This document shows positions 24,989 to 35,707 of a stretch of 64,000 bases of DNA, one piece after another. Origin of the DNA: Hypoxylon rubiginosum (Eukaryota > Ascomycota > Sordariomycetes > Xylariales > Hypoxylaceae). How positions within the stretch are numbered: position 1 is the stretch's first letter; every line of letters starts with the position of its first letter. The notes beneath the pieces are model-generated. The model worked only from the letters and a program-made list of their open reading frames with translations, was not told where the DNA came from and made no database searches. Location of the stretch: contig CADCXA010000061.1 in NCBI GenBank assembly GCA_902806565.1, positions 1 through 64,000 on the forward strand. The letters are read 5' to 3'. The translations under genes were made by a program, and so were the position numbers.

Positions 24989-26851
24989 CGGCTTTCCGCC
25001 TAGATAGGGGTATAAATAATATAGTATACCTATGAAAAGGGTAATAAAAAGTGAATGAACAAAGAAAAAGGAAAGTTGACCGCCTGGGGAATCGAACCCC
25101 AGCGCCTAGGGATATTCATAACCATACTTTTAAGGGTAGTTTTTAAGATAATATCCGCTAGGCCAAACCAACTCGGCCATCCGGAGGAACGGTTGTACCC
25201 GCCTAGCCATATCGTGGGATACCTAAATATGTCATTGTTTAATATATGCCTTTCTAACCCGAGCCAAGGCCTAAATGCTCGGACAGTGCCGCGTCTTGGG
25301 AGAGGGTGTACCTTATCCATATAGGTACTGAACTCTATTCATCAACAGGAGACTGCATAGCTCGGATTTGATTGTAGTTGGTTATCTAAGCTTACCTACC
25401 TGCGGCCGTCTACTGCCCCGTGAAGAGGTACGGGACACTCGTGGCGTAAATTAAGATAGCAAGGTCGCGACTGGAACCGGGGACATTAAGTATTCGAGTC
25501 TGAGATACCACAATTCACAAGATGCCTACCCCTGTTCATTCACGGAGCTGTCTAGGTACTAGAGATGAGTGAGATATTGGGCTCTCCTCGAACGAAAAGC
25601 TCGCTCAAACCATATGAAGCGAAATGTTTCAGACTAGACAAGATAGGAATCCCACACTGTAGCTAAGACTGGAAAGTTATGCGTATGGGAATTCAGTTGA
25701 TAGATCCATCACTCCTTTCGCACACATCTCATGATGAGGAGCTGGAGTAGAGGAAGATCCCGATCAGCGGCGGAAGAGGAAGGAATGCTCCTTGATCTAT
25801 TCATGCTCCTATTTCAAAGACAGAGTAATAATCTTTTAGCAAATTACTTACAGGATATGTCTAGAGCGTTCCGATAGCCCAACTACTAGTAAATGTCCTG
25901 CGTAAACGTTAGTCAGTATCGAATATACCTTAGCGTCTTCCAGTCCATGACATGGTCTGATGCCATCGGTAGGTAGTTATTGTATCGGAACAATACAAGG
26001 CAGTTCTTATACTCGTGCTAAGCTATAGGGCTCGTATCGTAGGTACACACGCTTTCTGCATCTGTTTATGTGCCACCTGTAAAGCGTTATATCGCACCTA
26101 CCTCAAGTCTCGGGACTAGCTTCAAGCGTCTATCTTGTAGCTATCTAGATATCTTTGAGTTAATTGGCTGTTAGATCCTGAGGTCTCCTCGCCGTCTTGG
26201 CAGTTTCCTATCACTTGACCTACACTGGCTCTTTGGGAATTTGGGTAGAGCTTTTACCTTCACCGTGATTGCTCATTCCACTATATCTCCCTCTTACCTC
26301 GCATATCCAACACCTATTGGTGGAGAGATTGGGTAGAGTATGTGCAGAACGTGCTGGTTAGTCAAATGAAGAGCAAGTAGGACATTCTCGGAGCCCGCCT
26401 TGCAATTTTCCTTATGCTACCCCTTTTCCATTTTCTTGTTTAGCTCCTATCCTCTTCGTTTATCAAAACATCGGTCTCCTTATCTTGAGCTTATAGACGC
26501 GTTCAAAGGTTGGTAGCTGCCTTTTGGACATCGAGCTCGGACAAGCCCATGCAAGTTGACTGCTTCAGCGCTATTCAATACATACCCCTAAAAGGTATGC
26601 GAACTAGAACTATTAGCTAGTCTACCAAACTGTGAGTTCACTGAGGGAATCTATTAAGGATAAGAGAATAGATGTATCTCATTTTCGAGTTTTGTATTAC
26701 TATGATATTCATGATGTAGTCTAATTATTTCTGCTCAGACAGAGTCTATACTGCGTTTCTTCCGCAAATCCTACAATGCTGGTATGAGCCAGGCTATCAC
26801 AACACGAATCACTAGATCTGTCGGATTTCCTTCCCTACCATCTCGGGGCGC
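24989..26851. other. Gene-free interval with a tRNA-like element
   Basis: Apart from the tRNA-like sequence near its left end, nothing coding is recognisable between the Tom37 stop and the PIG-U stop codon. Confidence 0.5.
25072..25192 (-). tRNA. tRNA-like element, probably a degenerate or pseudo tRNA
   Basis: On the minus strand, TGGCCGAGTTGG matches the Pol III box A consensus and GGTTCGATTCC matches box B. The T arm TGGGG-TTCGATT-CCCCA is perfect, and a TTTTT terminator follows shortly after. The D arm is of Leu/Ser type. Against a working tRNA, the 5' side (CTCCGGA) does not pair with the 3' acceptor strand (GGCGGTC), and no normal anticodon arm can be drawn. Instead, CCTAG-C-GGATATT and AATATCC-CTAGG form a long hairpin enclosing about 35 bases. 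It could be a tRNA pseudogene, a tRNA-derived element, or a tRNA with an unusual insertion. No anticodon is assigned. Confidence 0.4.
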
Positions 26852-28210
26852 TCAAACCTCCCACTCGTCCCGTAGTATGGCAAACGTCAAATCGCTGACC
26901 AGTAAACTCTGGCCTAGACTCCATACGAGCGTTATGGCGTAGAAGAAGTTCGCGTTCCCGCTGCCGGCGTAGATCCAGAGGTAGTAAAAGGCGGGGCCTA
27001 GGAACGTGGAGTAGAGTATCGTAGAGGCCGCGAAGAATGTGTACCGCATGAGCGGAAACACGTGCCTGAACAGTGGCACCATAGCGAGGAATAGGGTGGT
27101 GTCGGCGATGCTGGGATAGGGTTTGAAGATGGCGAAGATGCCCACGAGGATTGTGAGCACGGCTAGTGGTTGCAGGCGGATGCGGATCGAGAGCCCGCCT
27201 ACGTAGCACGAGAGGTGCAGCCAGAATACGGCGAGGAAGAAGGCGCGGAAGCTGTCGAACATCTCGACAAAGAAATACCACCACAGGCCGACATTGGGAG
27301 TGAGGTCAGTTAGGGTTAGCTGAATGCCGTATGTCGAGGTGAACGAATTCCCAAGACCCGTCAGCAGGTAAGATCCCAAGAATAAAGCCGAAAGGCAGAA
27401 CGCAACTGCTATGACGTTGATACCTGCGAATTGTAGAAGAGAGGATGCTCTCTTCGAGACAAATTGTCGGTCGTAGGCGAGTAGTATTAGTGGCGGCAGG
27501 AGTAAGATGGGATACATGGAGAGATAAGTCGCGAACGAGAGGGCCAGCATGGCGGTAAAGGGGTTGCCGGCTATCGCCTTTGCTACGGCATGTAGAATGG
27601 CGCAAGTGGTAAAGACATTGGTAGGCCGCGCCATGCACGTTGCGATCGTAAAGGGGTTAAAGAGGAAGCTACGTGGGAGATCCGTTAGCAAAGAACTCTC
27701 AAGTTTCTGGAATTGTTATGATCATACAGAGCCGCAACAATGTAACCGCTCCATCTCCTTTCCTTGCGAGCTGAAGTGAAGAGTCTCGAGGCGCTTGCTT
27801 CCCCTGACTCGGCGATCTTGTAAAGCGCATTGGCGCTAAGTAGGTCGACTATGATGTATAGCAGGTATGTGAATATGGGGTATGTCGACGGGTCTGGGAG
27901 TAGCGAGAAGAGTGGCAGAAGTAATGGCGCCTGGTGGTACACGCCGCCATCATAAGGCGAGACATTATGATTATACAGGAACAAGCCTTCTTGTACTATA
28001 GAGAGAAGATGAGCTTCCGGTCAAAACGAGTAAGTATGCAAAAGTGTCTGTCTTACATCTCTTGAAGCTTGTCACAGGTGTCGAGATCTCGACACGAGCT
28101 GTCAGCAGCTCGGGAAGTCCAGGGAAGAAAGCGAATAGAAGTAGTCGCAGCAGAGCGGCGGCGGCGTATAGACCGGCTGTCCCCTGGAAATGCATTTTAC
28201 CGCGGTTCAT
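26852..28210 (-). CDS. GAB1: GPI transamidase subunit PIG-U (Gab1/Cdc91)
   Basis: Multispanning ER membrane subunit of the GPI transamidase that attaches GPI anchors to proteins. Exons on the minus strand: 28210-28057, 27995-27728, 27668-26852 (introns of 61 and 59 bases, the second with a GCTAACG branch point). Exon lengths total 1239, giving 412 residues with no break. The family pattern is clear: RVEISTPVTSFKR joined to LQEGLFLYNHNVSPYDGG, then VYHQAPLLLPLF, LFLFNPFTIATCMARPT and SMYPILLLPPLI. Many hydrophobic helices follow, and the end is DLTFAILRDEWEV. An alternative start is Met6 at 28195. It is divergent from NOP7, with 564 bases between the start codons. Confidence 0.95.
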
Positions 28211-28774
28211 AATGCAATTCCATCGTCGACAAGGGCCAGGTGGTTACTTGGTTACTTGGTACTCGAGATACGATGGCTTGATTCGACTTGGGCACTTTTG
28301 CCTCTTGTAGTTGTAGTTGGCAGAGAGTTCGAGAGATCGAGGGTTCGACGTTTCTTTCGCTGTTCGTTTCTTGTATCTCGTATTCTTAAAATTGGGGGAA
28401 GAATGGTCGACTTCAACTTTCAAAACTGTCCTGTGTCTTTTTCTTGGCTCCTTCTAGCTGCACACGCTTAACACGCTTTACGCTTTGCAGGTAAAATGGC
28501 AAGGGACGGTCTGCGGACCCTTGCAAGTTCCAATTCCACGTCGCTGGCCTTATCCTTATCGATATTAAGACTAGAGTGATTTACGCCTAGTGCCGGACCC
28601 CAGAAAGCGGTCAAGGCTGGCAATTTCTAATCGCAAGAAGGGAAAAAAAAAAAAAAAAAAAGTTATTGGCCCCTCTAAAGCTTTGGTTTACTGCCTACTG
28701 TCGATACTTGGTTGGTAGAATTAAAAAATTCAACACACAACAAGAAGGCAAGCGATTCAACCCGAGTCGCAACA
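28211..28774. promoter_or_regulatory. Divergent promoter, PIG-U (-) and NOP7 (+)
   Basis: A 564-base region between opposite start codons. It contains a poly-A run at about 28641-28660 and no open frame of note. Regulatory sites were not resolved. Confidence 0.5.
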
Positions 28775-30881
28775 ATGGGCAGAATAAAGAAGAAGGGCGA
28801 GGCTGGAAATGCCAAAAACTACATTACCCGGACACAAGCTGTGAAGAAACTACAGATCAGTCTTCCCGACTTTCGAAAGCTATGCATCTGGAAAGGGTAA
28901 GGAATTGCTTTGTGACTTTGCTATTTTGCGACTACGCAGCTCTTCTCCGAGTTGCACCAATTGACTACATGCTAACGTAAAATCTAGTATCTTCCCGAGA
29001 GAACCTAGAAGCAGGAAGAAGGCCTCCAAGAGTGCCACCGCCTCGACTACCTTTTACTACGCCAAGGACATCCAATACCTTTTGCACGAACCCTTATTAC
29101 AGAAGTTCAGAGAGCAAAAGGCTCTTGAGAAGAAGATATCTAGGGCGCTAGGTCGTGGAGACGTCGGCGATGCGAGCCGACTCGAAAAGAACTCTTCGAA
29201 ACCTGAGAAGACGGGTAAACCGCGATATACCCTCGATCATGTCATCCGAGAGCGGTATCCGACCTTTGTCGATGCCCTCCGTGATCTTGACGACTGCCTC
29301 TCTATGCTTTTCCTCTTCGCCAACCTCCCGTCTACATCTACCGTCCCTGCTAAGATGATTGCGCGATGCGAACGACTTTGCCTCGAGTTCCAACATTACC
29401 TGATCGTCTCCCAAAGCTTGCGCAAGTCTTTCCTCTCTATCAAGGGTATCTACTACCAGGCGAGTATTCAAGGCGAAGATATTCTATGGCTTGCTCCCTA
29501 CAAGTTCAACCAGAGGGTTGTAGGAGACGTGGACTTCAGGATCATGGGCACATTCGTGGAATTCTACATGACTCTTTTGGGTTTCATTAACTTCCGACTA
29601 TACACATCTGTTGGGTTGAAGTACCCGCCCAAGTTCGACCAGGCTATGGATGACGAGGCCGGCGAGCTTGGCGCTTTCAAGCTCGAGGGTAACCTCTTAA
29701 CTAGTTCAGAGGAAACCCCGGCTCAATTAACAAGTGGCGAGACGGAAGCGGGACCAGACCCGAAAACACAGGCTGAAGTGAACAAGCTCATCCGACAGAT
29801 GAGAGAGACGGAAGTTGACGGAGATCGCATCGAAACCGAAGCGGACGAGGATGAGCCGACCGATGGGATCGATAAGTTCGAGCCCGCTGCGCCGGGTGGT
29901 GATGTTCTACCCCAGCCCAGCCATTCAGGAAGCGATCCCGAGTCTCTTTTTGCGAACTGCACATTTTATCTGTCTCGTGAAGCACCAAGACAGCCACTAG
30001 AGTTCATTATTCGTGCTTTCGGCTGCAAGCGTATCGGATGGGATGCTACGTTGGGTGAAGGCGCATACACCACTAACGAGCGCGACCCATCTATCACACA
30101 TCAAATCGTCGATCGTCCGGTAATACAGGCCGCTATGCAAGAAGATGGCGATGGCGAAGACAACCAGACAGCTCAGAAACTTGCGGCAAACCAGAGGATG
30201 CCGGGCCGAATCTACGTGCAACCGCAGTGGGTTTGGGATAGTATCAACGACGGGGAAATGAAACGACCAGACCTTTACGCCCCCGGTACTCAATTGCCGC
30301 CACATTTGAGTCCATTCGTGCAAAGCACGCAGGGAGCGTACGACCCGACAATGCCGTTGGAAGACCAACAAACTGAGGGTGAAGCATTAGAGGATAGCGA
30401 AGAAGAAGTGGATGAAGATGAAGAGGAGGCGGACGACAGCCTTGCCGTGAAGAGGATAGAAGGCGCAGCTGATGGCATGGATATTGCCCGGTCTGACGAT
30501 GAAGAGGATGAAGACGGCGATAACGATTCATTCGGAGGCTTCTCAGAGAACGAGAAAGCTGCGGACGAGTCGGAAGATGACGAGCAGGCTGCTGAGTTAC
30601 AGTACCAACGGGAACTTGAAGCGGAGTTGACGGGCAAACCAATTAAACAAACGCCCTCTAATCCCCAAACTAAAGCCAAGGCGGAAGCGAAAAAGCGCCT
30701 GGCCAAGCAAGCCAAGGAAGAGGCGGAAGATATTGAAAGGGCAAAGGGAATGCTTAGCAAGAAGAAGAGAAGACTCTTTGAGCAGATGCAGTATACCAAC
30801 AATAAGAAGAGTGCAGAGGACCAGAAGCTCAGGGCGAAGAGGAGAAAACTTGAGAAGCAGAAAGCTAGCACGAAGGCGTAG
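28775..30881 (+). CDS. nop7: Pescadillo homolog, ribosome biogenesis factor Nop7
   Basis: Nucleolar PeBoW-complex protein needed for 27S pre-rRNA processing and 60S subunit assembly. Exon 1 is 28775-28896 and exon 2 is 28988-30881; the 91-base intron is GTAAGG...ATCTAG. Length is 2016 bases, 671 residues, intact. The start [19 protein letters not shown] and the splice-spanning CIWKGIFPREPR are family hallmarks. The Pescadillo N domain extends to about residue 300, with [16 protein letters not shown] and [14 protein letters not shown] visible. A BRCT domain lies at about 350-445 ([20 protein letters not shown] to [12 protein letters not shown]). The tail is a long acidic stretch followed by a Lys-rich coiled coil, typical of the family. 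Confidence 0.97.
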
Positions 30882-31212
30882 GTGTAGGGCATTACATAAA
30901 TTAGACGTGTTGATAATAAACACCAAACTATTTTCTTCGCGTGATGGTAAAATCTACATGAATTTCTAACATACCTAAATTAAATGTGAATAGCGGCGTG
31001 CTGTGCATCTGTGTTGTGTAGTTCCCACCAATTAGTGGAAATTTTTGTAGCTTCGGGGGTTCTGTTAAGTGTAACTTTTCACAAGTTTACCTCTAGCCCT
31101 TCTTCATCTTCAATTAGTAGAACTTATATTTTCCACCTCTTTGCCAGCCCTTGCTCCCTCGAAACCAGACAGTCTAGGTACATACATGTATCTCTAATAC
31201 ATACCACTCAGC
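30882..31212. other. Intergenic region, NOP7 to Rrn9-like gene
   Basis: Two plus-strand genes are separated by 331 bases that should contain the 3' UTR of NOP7 and the promoter of the next gene. No other feature is seen. Confidence 0.5.
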
Positions 31213-33597
31213 ATGGAGACCGCGGCAAACGACTCGGAATATTTACCCAGTCATGAATCGGAGGGCTCTTTTGACGAGAGCGACTACGAAGAGGAAAATG
31301 AGCGACCTAATCGGTGGCGCGGTCCCAAGTCTACCTGGCGACATCTCAACAGCCAGGAAATCAACACGCTGACTGCGCTCAAGGAGATTCGTGACAGGGA
31401 TCTGTCGGTGCATCTGTACAACGCATTTGCGCTGAAGCGAAGGTACAAGAGGGTGCAGAATGGAGGAGTTTCGGACGGCCCAGTGCCTGATGAGGTGGGA
31501 TTGAAGATTGAGATATATGGATGTTTAATTGATTTAGAAGCTGACTTGAAGAATAAGGATATCAACGCCTTGACAGGCGAGCTCGTCCAGCCCGACGACT
31601 GGCTGCCGCAACGATCATGGACCGCTTGGCCTATGCGCGTAGATAAGGTCCCACCACCTGACGATCCTGCGAGATTGGGCATGTATAATCCTGATGAAAA
31701 GTTCACATTCAGAAAACCCACCCGTGAGATGCCGAGCACGGCCTTGGAGGAGATCATTAGTGCTGAGATTCTGAAGTCGGCCAAAGAGAAATTCAACGCT
31801 AGACCATGGGTTCAGCCGAGTACATCTGACGAGGAAGCAGACACGGACTTGGAGGGAGTCACCGAAGATGAAATTTCGGATGGAGTAACCGTGAAATCTC
31901 CACTAAGTACTAAGAGTAAGAAGTCGAGATCTAGATCACGGTCGAGGCCCAGGTCCGTCAAACCTGAGCTTATAAGCGAGGACGAAAAGATGGGTGATTC
32001 TGACGAGCATCCTGAAGACGGGTCTCGCGAAGAATCGTATAAGAAACGGCGCTTCAAGCCGATAGTCTCCACAGACGACGATCTATCATACAATCTCTTG
32101 CGTCCTTCCGTACGGCACATATTAACTAAACTAGACACAACACTTACCATCCTACACAATGCGCGAGAAGCGACGGTCAACTGTTATTCCGACTCGGGAG
32201 ACTCCGAATCAGATGCGTCTATGCTAAATGCATCCTCACGAAGATCATCATCCGGACGGGGGCGGCAAACTCCAACCACTAGAAGCAGGAAGCCAAGCAG
32301 GAAGCCGGGCAGGCCGCTTGGATCCGTATCTCGCCTTCAGTCTCGTCGCCGGTCGGTATCGCAGACACCACCGGCACAAGAGCTCCCAGACGAGAACCAA
32401 GAGGGAAAAGCCCGCGGGAAAGGCAGACCGAAAAAGACATACCCACGCCTTGAGGGAGAAACAGACCAAGAATACGCATTCCGGGTCGCGCGACTACAAA
32501 AGAAGCCGCTCCCCGTCTTCTCTAACGCAGAACCGGATTCGGAGCAGGAACCTAGCGCGGCGGTAGACTCGGAATCAGGAAAAGAAAGCGGCAACTCGGG
32601 AGACGGGGAAGAAACGGAAGGGCCCAGTCGCGGGAGGGTGAGGAAACGCAAGAGAGTCGCAGCAGTGACAAAGAATCATCATCGTTCTCTATCCGCGGCT
32701 TCTTCCGCTTCCATGGGGAGTAAGAGGGGAGCCCGGATGCAGACCCGGGTCGGTCTGCGGGACTGGAGGGACGTGCTGGGCGCGGCGGCACTAGCTGGGT
32801 TCCCGGCCGCCGCCGTCGACCGCGCGGCGAGGCGGTGCGCTGACCTGTTCGGCCAGAGCATGACGCTGCACACGCTGATCGAGGGACCCGCGGCGGCCGC
32901 CGGGAGAAAGACTCCGCTTAGAGGAACTACGTACGTGCCGGGGATGCCGCGACCGCCGCTTCTAGAAGAGGACGAGGAAGAAGAAGACGAACAGCAGCTC
33001 CCCGCGCGGGCAACACGTACGCCGAGCGTAGCCCCCAGCGCGACGCCGCCGCCGCCGCCGCCGGGAGACGAGACGGCGGGCCCGTCCGAGACGACGACGC
33101 GCCCTCGCTCTCGAAGCGTGTCGCGGCCGCGCAGCAGGTCCGGGTCCGGGTCCGGTCCGGGCTCCTTCCTGTGCTCGTTCCACGACTGCCCGCGGTCCGC
33201 GGACGGGAAGGGGTTCACGCGGCGGCGCAACCTGGTGCGGCACCTGAAGCTGGTGCACGGGCGGACGCCGTCCGAGGGCGGAGGAGGAGGAGGTGGCAGT
33301 GGTGGTGGTGAAGGAGGGGACGACCAGTCGGTGGCGTCGGCTATGGCGATGATGCCGGACGAGGTCGACAGCGAGGACGAGATGTACGGCGCCGTGCACG
33401 TCGACTGGTTCCTGCGGCCCGTCAAGCTGCAGAAGGGGTGGCGCGGCGCCGACGCGGAAGAACATAAGACGCGGAGGGTTAGTTACGGTCGCGGGCGCGG
33501 GCGCGGGCGCGCTGGGAGCAGGGCGAGGGGGAGTGAGAAAGGTGGTGCTACTGATGATGATGGGGATGTTAGGATGGGTGATGACGATGATGATTAG
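31213..33597 (+). CDS. rrn9: Rrn9-domain RNA polymerase I factor with AT-hook-like motifs and a C2H2 finger
   Basis: A single uninterrupted frame of 794 residues. The N-terminal part (about 30-190) resembles the Rrn9 domain of the upstream activating factor for Pol I: WRGPKSTWRHLNSQE, then RDLSVHLYNAFALKRRYK, then WTAWPMRVD. The middle is Ser/Arg- and acid-rich, with AT-hook-like cores (RKPGRPLG near residue 365 and KGRPKKTYP near 400). A single C2H2 finger (C-X4-C-X17-H-X4-H, from CSFHDC to HLKLVH) lies at about 654-683, with a Gly-rich linker after it and an RG-repeat tail ending in acidic residues. The predicted role is rDNA promoter binding in Pol I initiation. The finger and hooks suggest direct DNA contact, which is inference. 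It lies next to NOP7, another ribosome-synthesis gene. Confidence 0.8.
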   Translation: METAANDSEYLPSHESEGSFDESDYEEENERPNRWRGPKSTWRHLNSQEINTLTALKEIRDRDLSVHLYNAFALKRRYKRVQNGGVSDGPVPDEVGLKIEIYGCLIDLEADLKNKDINALTGELVQPDDWLPQRSWTAWPMRVDKVPPPDDPARLGMYNPDEKFTFRKPTREMPSTALEEIISAEILKSAKEKFNARPWVQPSTSDEEADTDLEGVTEDEISDGVTVKSPLSTKSKKSRSRSRSRPRSVKPELISEDEKMGDSDEHPEDGSREESYKKRRFKPIVSTDDDLSYNLLRPSVRHILTKLDTTLTILHNAREATVNCYSDSGDSESDASMLNASSRRSSSGRGRQTPTTRSRKPSRKPGRPLGSVSRLQSRRRSVSQTPPAQELPDENQEGKARGKGRPKKTYPRLEGETDQEYAFRVARLQKKPLPVFSNAEPDSEQEPSAAVDSESGKESGNSGDGEETEGPSRGRVRKRKRVAAVTKNHHRSLSAASSASMGSKRGARMQTRVGLRDWRDVLGAAALAGFPAAAVDRAARRCADLFGQSMTLHTLIEGPAAAAGRKTPLRGTTYVPGMPRPPLLEEDEEEEDEQQLPARATRTPSVAPSATPPPPPPGDETAGPSETTTRPRSRSVSRPRSRSGSGSGPGSFLCSFHDCPRSADGKGFTRRRNLVRHLKLVHGRTPSEGGGGGGGSGGGEGGDDQSVASAMAMMPDEVDSEDEMYGAVHVDWFLRPVKLQKGWRGADAEEHKTRRVSYGRGRGRGRAGSRARGSEKGGATDDDGDVRMGDDDDD

Positions 33598-33822
33598 ATG
33601 TTGTTAGAACAAGGTGTTGCATTAATGATATGAGACTGACTACCAACTTGTGATTTTCGTGATGTATGAATTCATGATTCCAATTTTGTTCTCCTTTGCA
33701 TCCCTTCTCGTACCCACCATTTTCGTAACGTCGTCAAACCTTTCAACTCCCCTCTCGCGGGCACAACGCACCCCTCATTTCCCCCTTATCTCTCATCCTC
33801 ACCCCCCCTAAACAGCTTATGA

Positions 33823-34951
33823 TTACGACTCCATCTTCGCCTTCAGCGCGAACTGCCTCTCCACCTCGTCCGCGAAATCCCCCAGCGTGTCGAACCGCCA
33901 CCCGAACGCCACCCGGTCCCGCAGCGCCCGGTAGTCGCCGCCCATCCCCTTCCCGTCCTCGCGGTCGCCGCCCCGCGAGATCCACACGCTCGGCAGCCCG
34001 ATCTGCTTGGCCGGCACGTGGTCCGCCGTCACTACAACAATGGGGAGTCAGTACGTATTTAAAATGATTCTTCAGGCCGGATAGTTATTTGAGTCTTGAA
34101 ATGTGTCTCGGGAGTAAATTACCTATTCCTACACGTATTTAGGAATATTTACTCCCGAAACTGGCTGAAAAGGGGAGGAAGGAAAAAAAAAAAGAAACTC
34201 CTGGTGTTACATACGGCTGCGCGCGACGTGCAGAAGCTCCCCCTTCTCCCAGTCCACGCCCCTACCATCCATCTCCCTGAGCCGCGCAAACAAGTACTCA
34301 AAGTTTTGCCGCTCCGGCTTGTAGCTGCCGATATCCTGAGCCGTGCACACGAGCGCGAAGCGCGCCGGCGCCAGCTGCTTGTCGACGGTGGCCGCGATGT
34401 TGCGGTTATCAACGTTCGACAAGATAGCCAACTTATACCGCCTCTCCAGCTTCTGCAGGGCGGCCACGGTATCGGGGAACGGGGCCCAGGTGCCGGGCGC
34501 GTTGCCGAAGGGCTCGGCGATGCTGTCGGAGAGCCCGGGGAGGCCGAGGTCCTCGCGCGCGAACTTGGTGATGGACTCGGCGAGGAGCTCGTTGTACGGG
34601 AGCGACGGGTGCGACCGCTCGAGCGCGTTCTGGACGTCGTGCAGCTTCTGCATGGCGGCGACGGGCGGGTCCGCGTTTAGGGGGTGCGAGGGCGGCAGCT
34701 GCGAGGTCAGCAGGCGGACCGCGGACTGGAAGCCTGTCTCCCAGTCGATGAGGGTGCCGTAGCAGTCGAAGCTGGAAAAGGGGGAAGAAAAGAGGGTGGG
34801 TGTCAGCTTGTGTAACCTTTTTATGTATGAAAGAGAGAGAGGCGTTGGGTGTGTGGGATGGATGATGGATGGATGATGCTACGGGACTGGTCATCTCTCA
34901 CCTTAGAGCTTTGAAGCCGGTCAGATCGGGGTATTTCTCTTCGGGTGCCAT
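33823..34951 (-). CDS. HAD-superfamily haloacid dehalogenase, type II
   Basis: Predicted hydrolase of the L-2-haloacid dehalogenase branch of the HAD superfamily; the real substrate is unknown. Exons on the minus strand: 34951-34902, 34771-34215, 34031-33823 (introns of 130 and 183 bases; total 816, 271 residues, intact). Motif I with the nucleophile Asp is SFDCYGTLIDWE, made across the first splice. Motif II is LSNVDNRNI, the motif III lysine is in GSYKPERQNFEY, and the acidic motif is in LTADHVPAKQIGLPSVWISR across the second splice. No signal peptide is seen, so it should be cytosolic. It is convergent with the Rrn9 gene, 225 bases apart. Confidence 0.92.
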
Positions 34952-35707
34952 GTTTGCCCCCTTCTTTGCTTTTCCAATGTAACTGTCGAAATGAAGTCTG
35001 GACTGGTATTGGTGATTCGGAAAAGTTTAGTCTCTTATTGCTTGAATTGATTCTTCTTTCTAAACTCGGTCGTTTCCCATTTCCAATTCCTTCTTCCTCG
35101 AAGGTTTTTACTTGCGTCATTCCCGCCTTTATGTAGCTTCTATGTACCCCGGAAATTACATCACCTGAGACCTCTAGTGAGTTTAGGGGTAGCTAATTAC
35201 CGTAAAAGGCGAACACCCCTCATGACTGGACTCAACCCTCTTTTTTTGAGGCTAGGTTATTTTTGTGATGTTGTGCTTCAGAATTGCGGAGGAGCGGCGA
35301 ATCATAATACACGGGAGCTGCATAATGGCGGATGCGTTTTACGACAAGGGCGCAATTGACTTCCGGGAAGCGGATGATGGGGAGCACGGCGGTGGATCGA
35401 AAGGTTGATATCTCCGAAGTGAGGAGATGAGGAGACTGGCAAAAACTGTAGGGAACTCCCGAGTCAAACTGATAGATATTTTGCGTAAATATATTATGTT
35501 ATGCAAGGGAGAAGATCAGAGTGAGAATGTTAATAGAATGTCACGTAATAGAAATCAAGATAGACCTGGTTAATTGCGCAATAAGCATTGAAGTCCTCGT
35601 AAAGCAACCCTTGAGGCCACTATCTGTGCTTGCTGTCACGAAATCATGACTCAAGTTGTTACGAGGTACTCTCTCTTACCTACCTCTTTCAGTCACCGAG
35701 TCAAAAG
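34952..35707. other. Intergenic region, dehalogenase promoter and esterase 3' end
   Basis: 756 bases between two minus-strand genes. No open frame with recognisable content. Confidence 0.5.

Noticed and set aside
32679..33425. 248-codon antisense frame opposite the Rrn9-like gene
   Set aside because: Low-complexity Ser/Pro/Gly product arising from the GC-rich sense strand; a shadow of the real gene.
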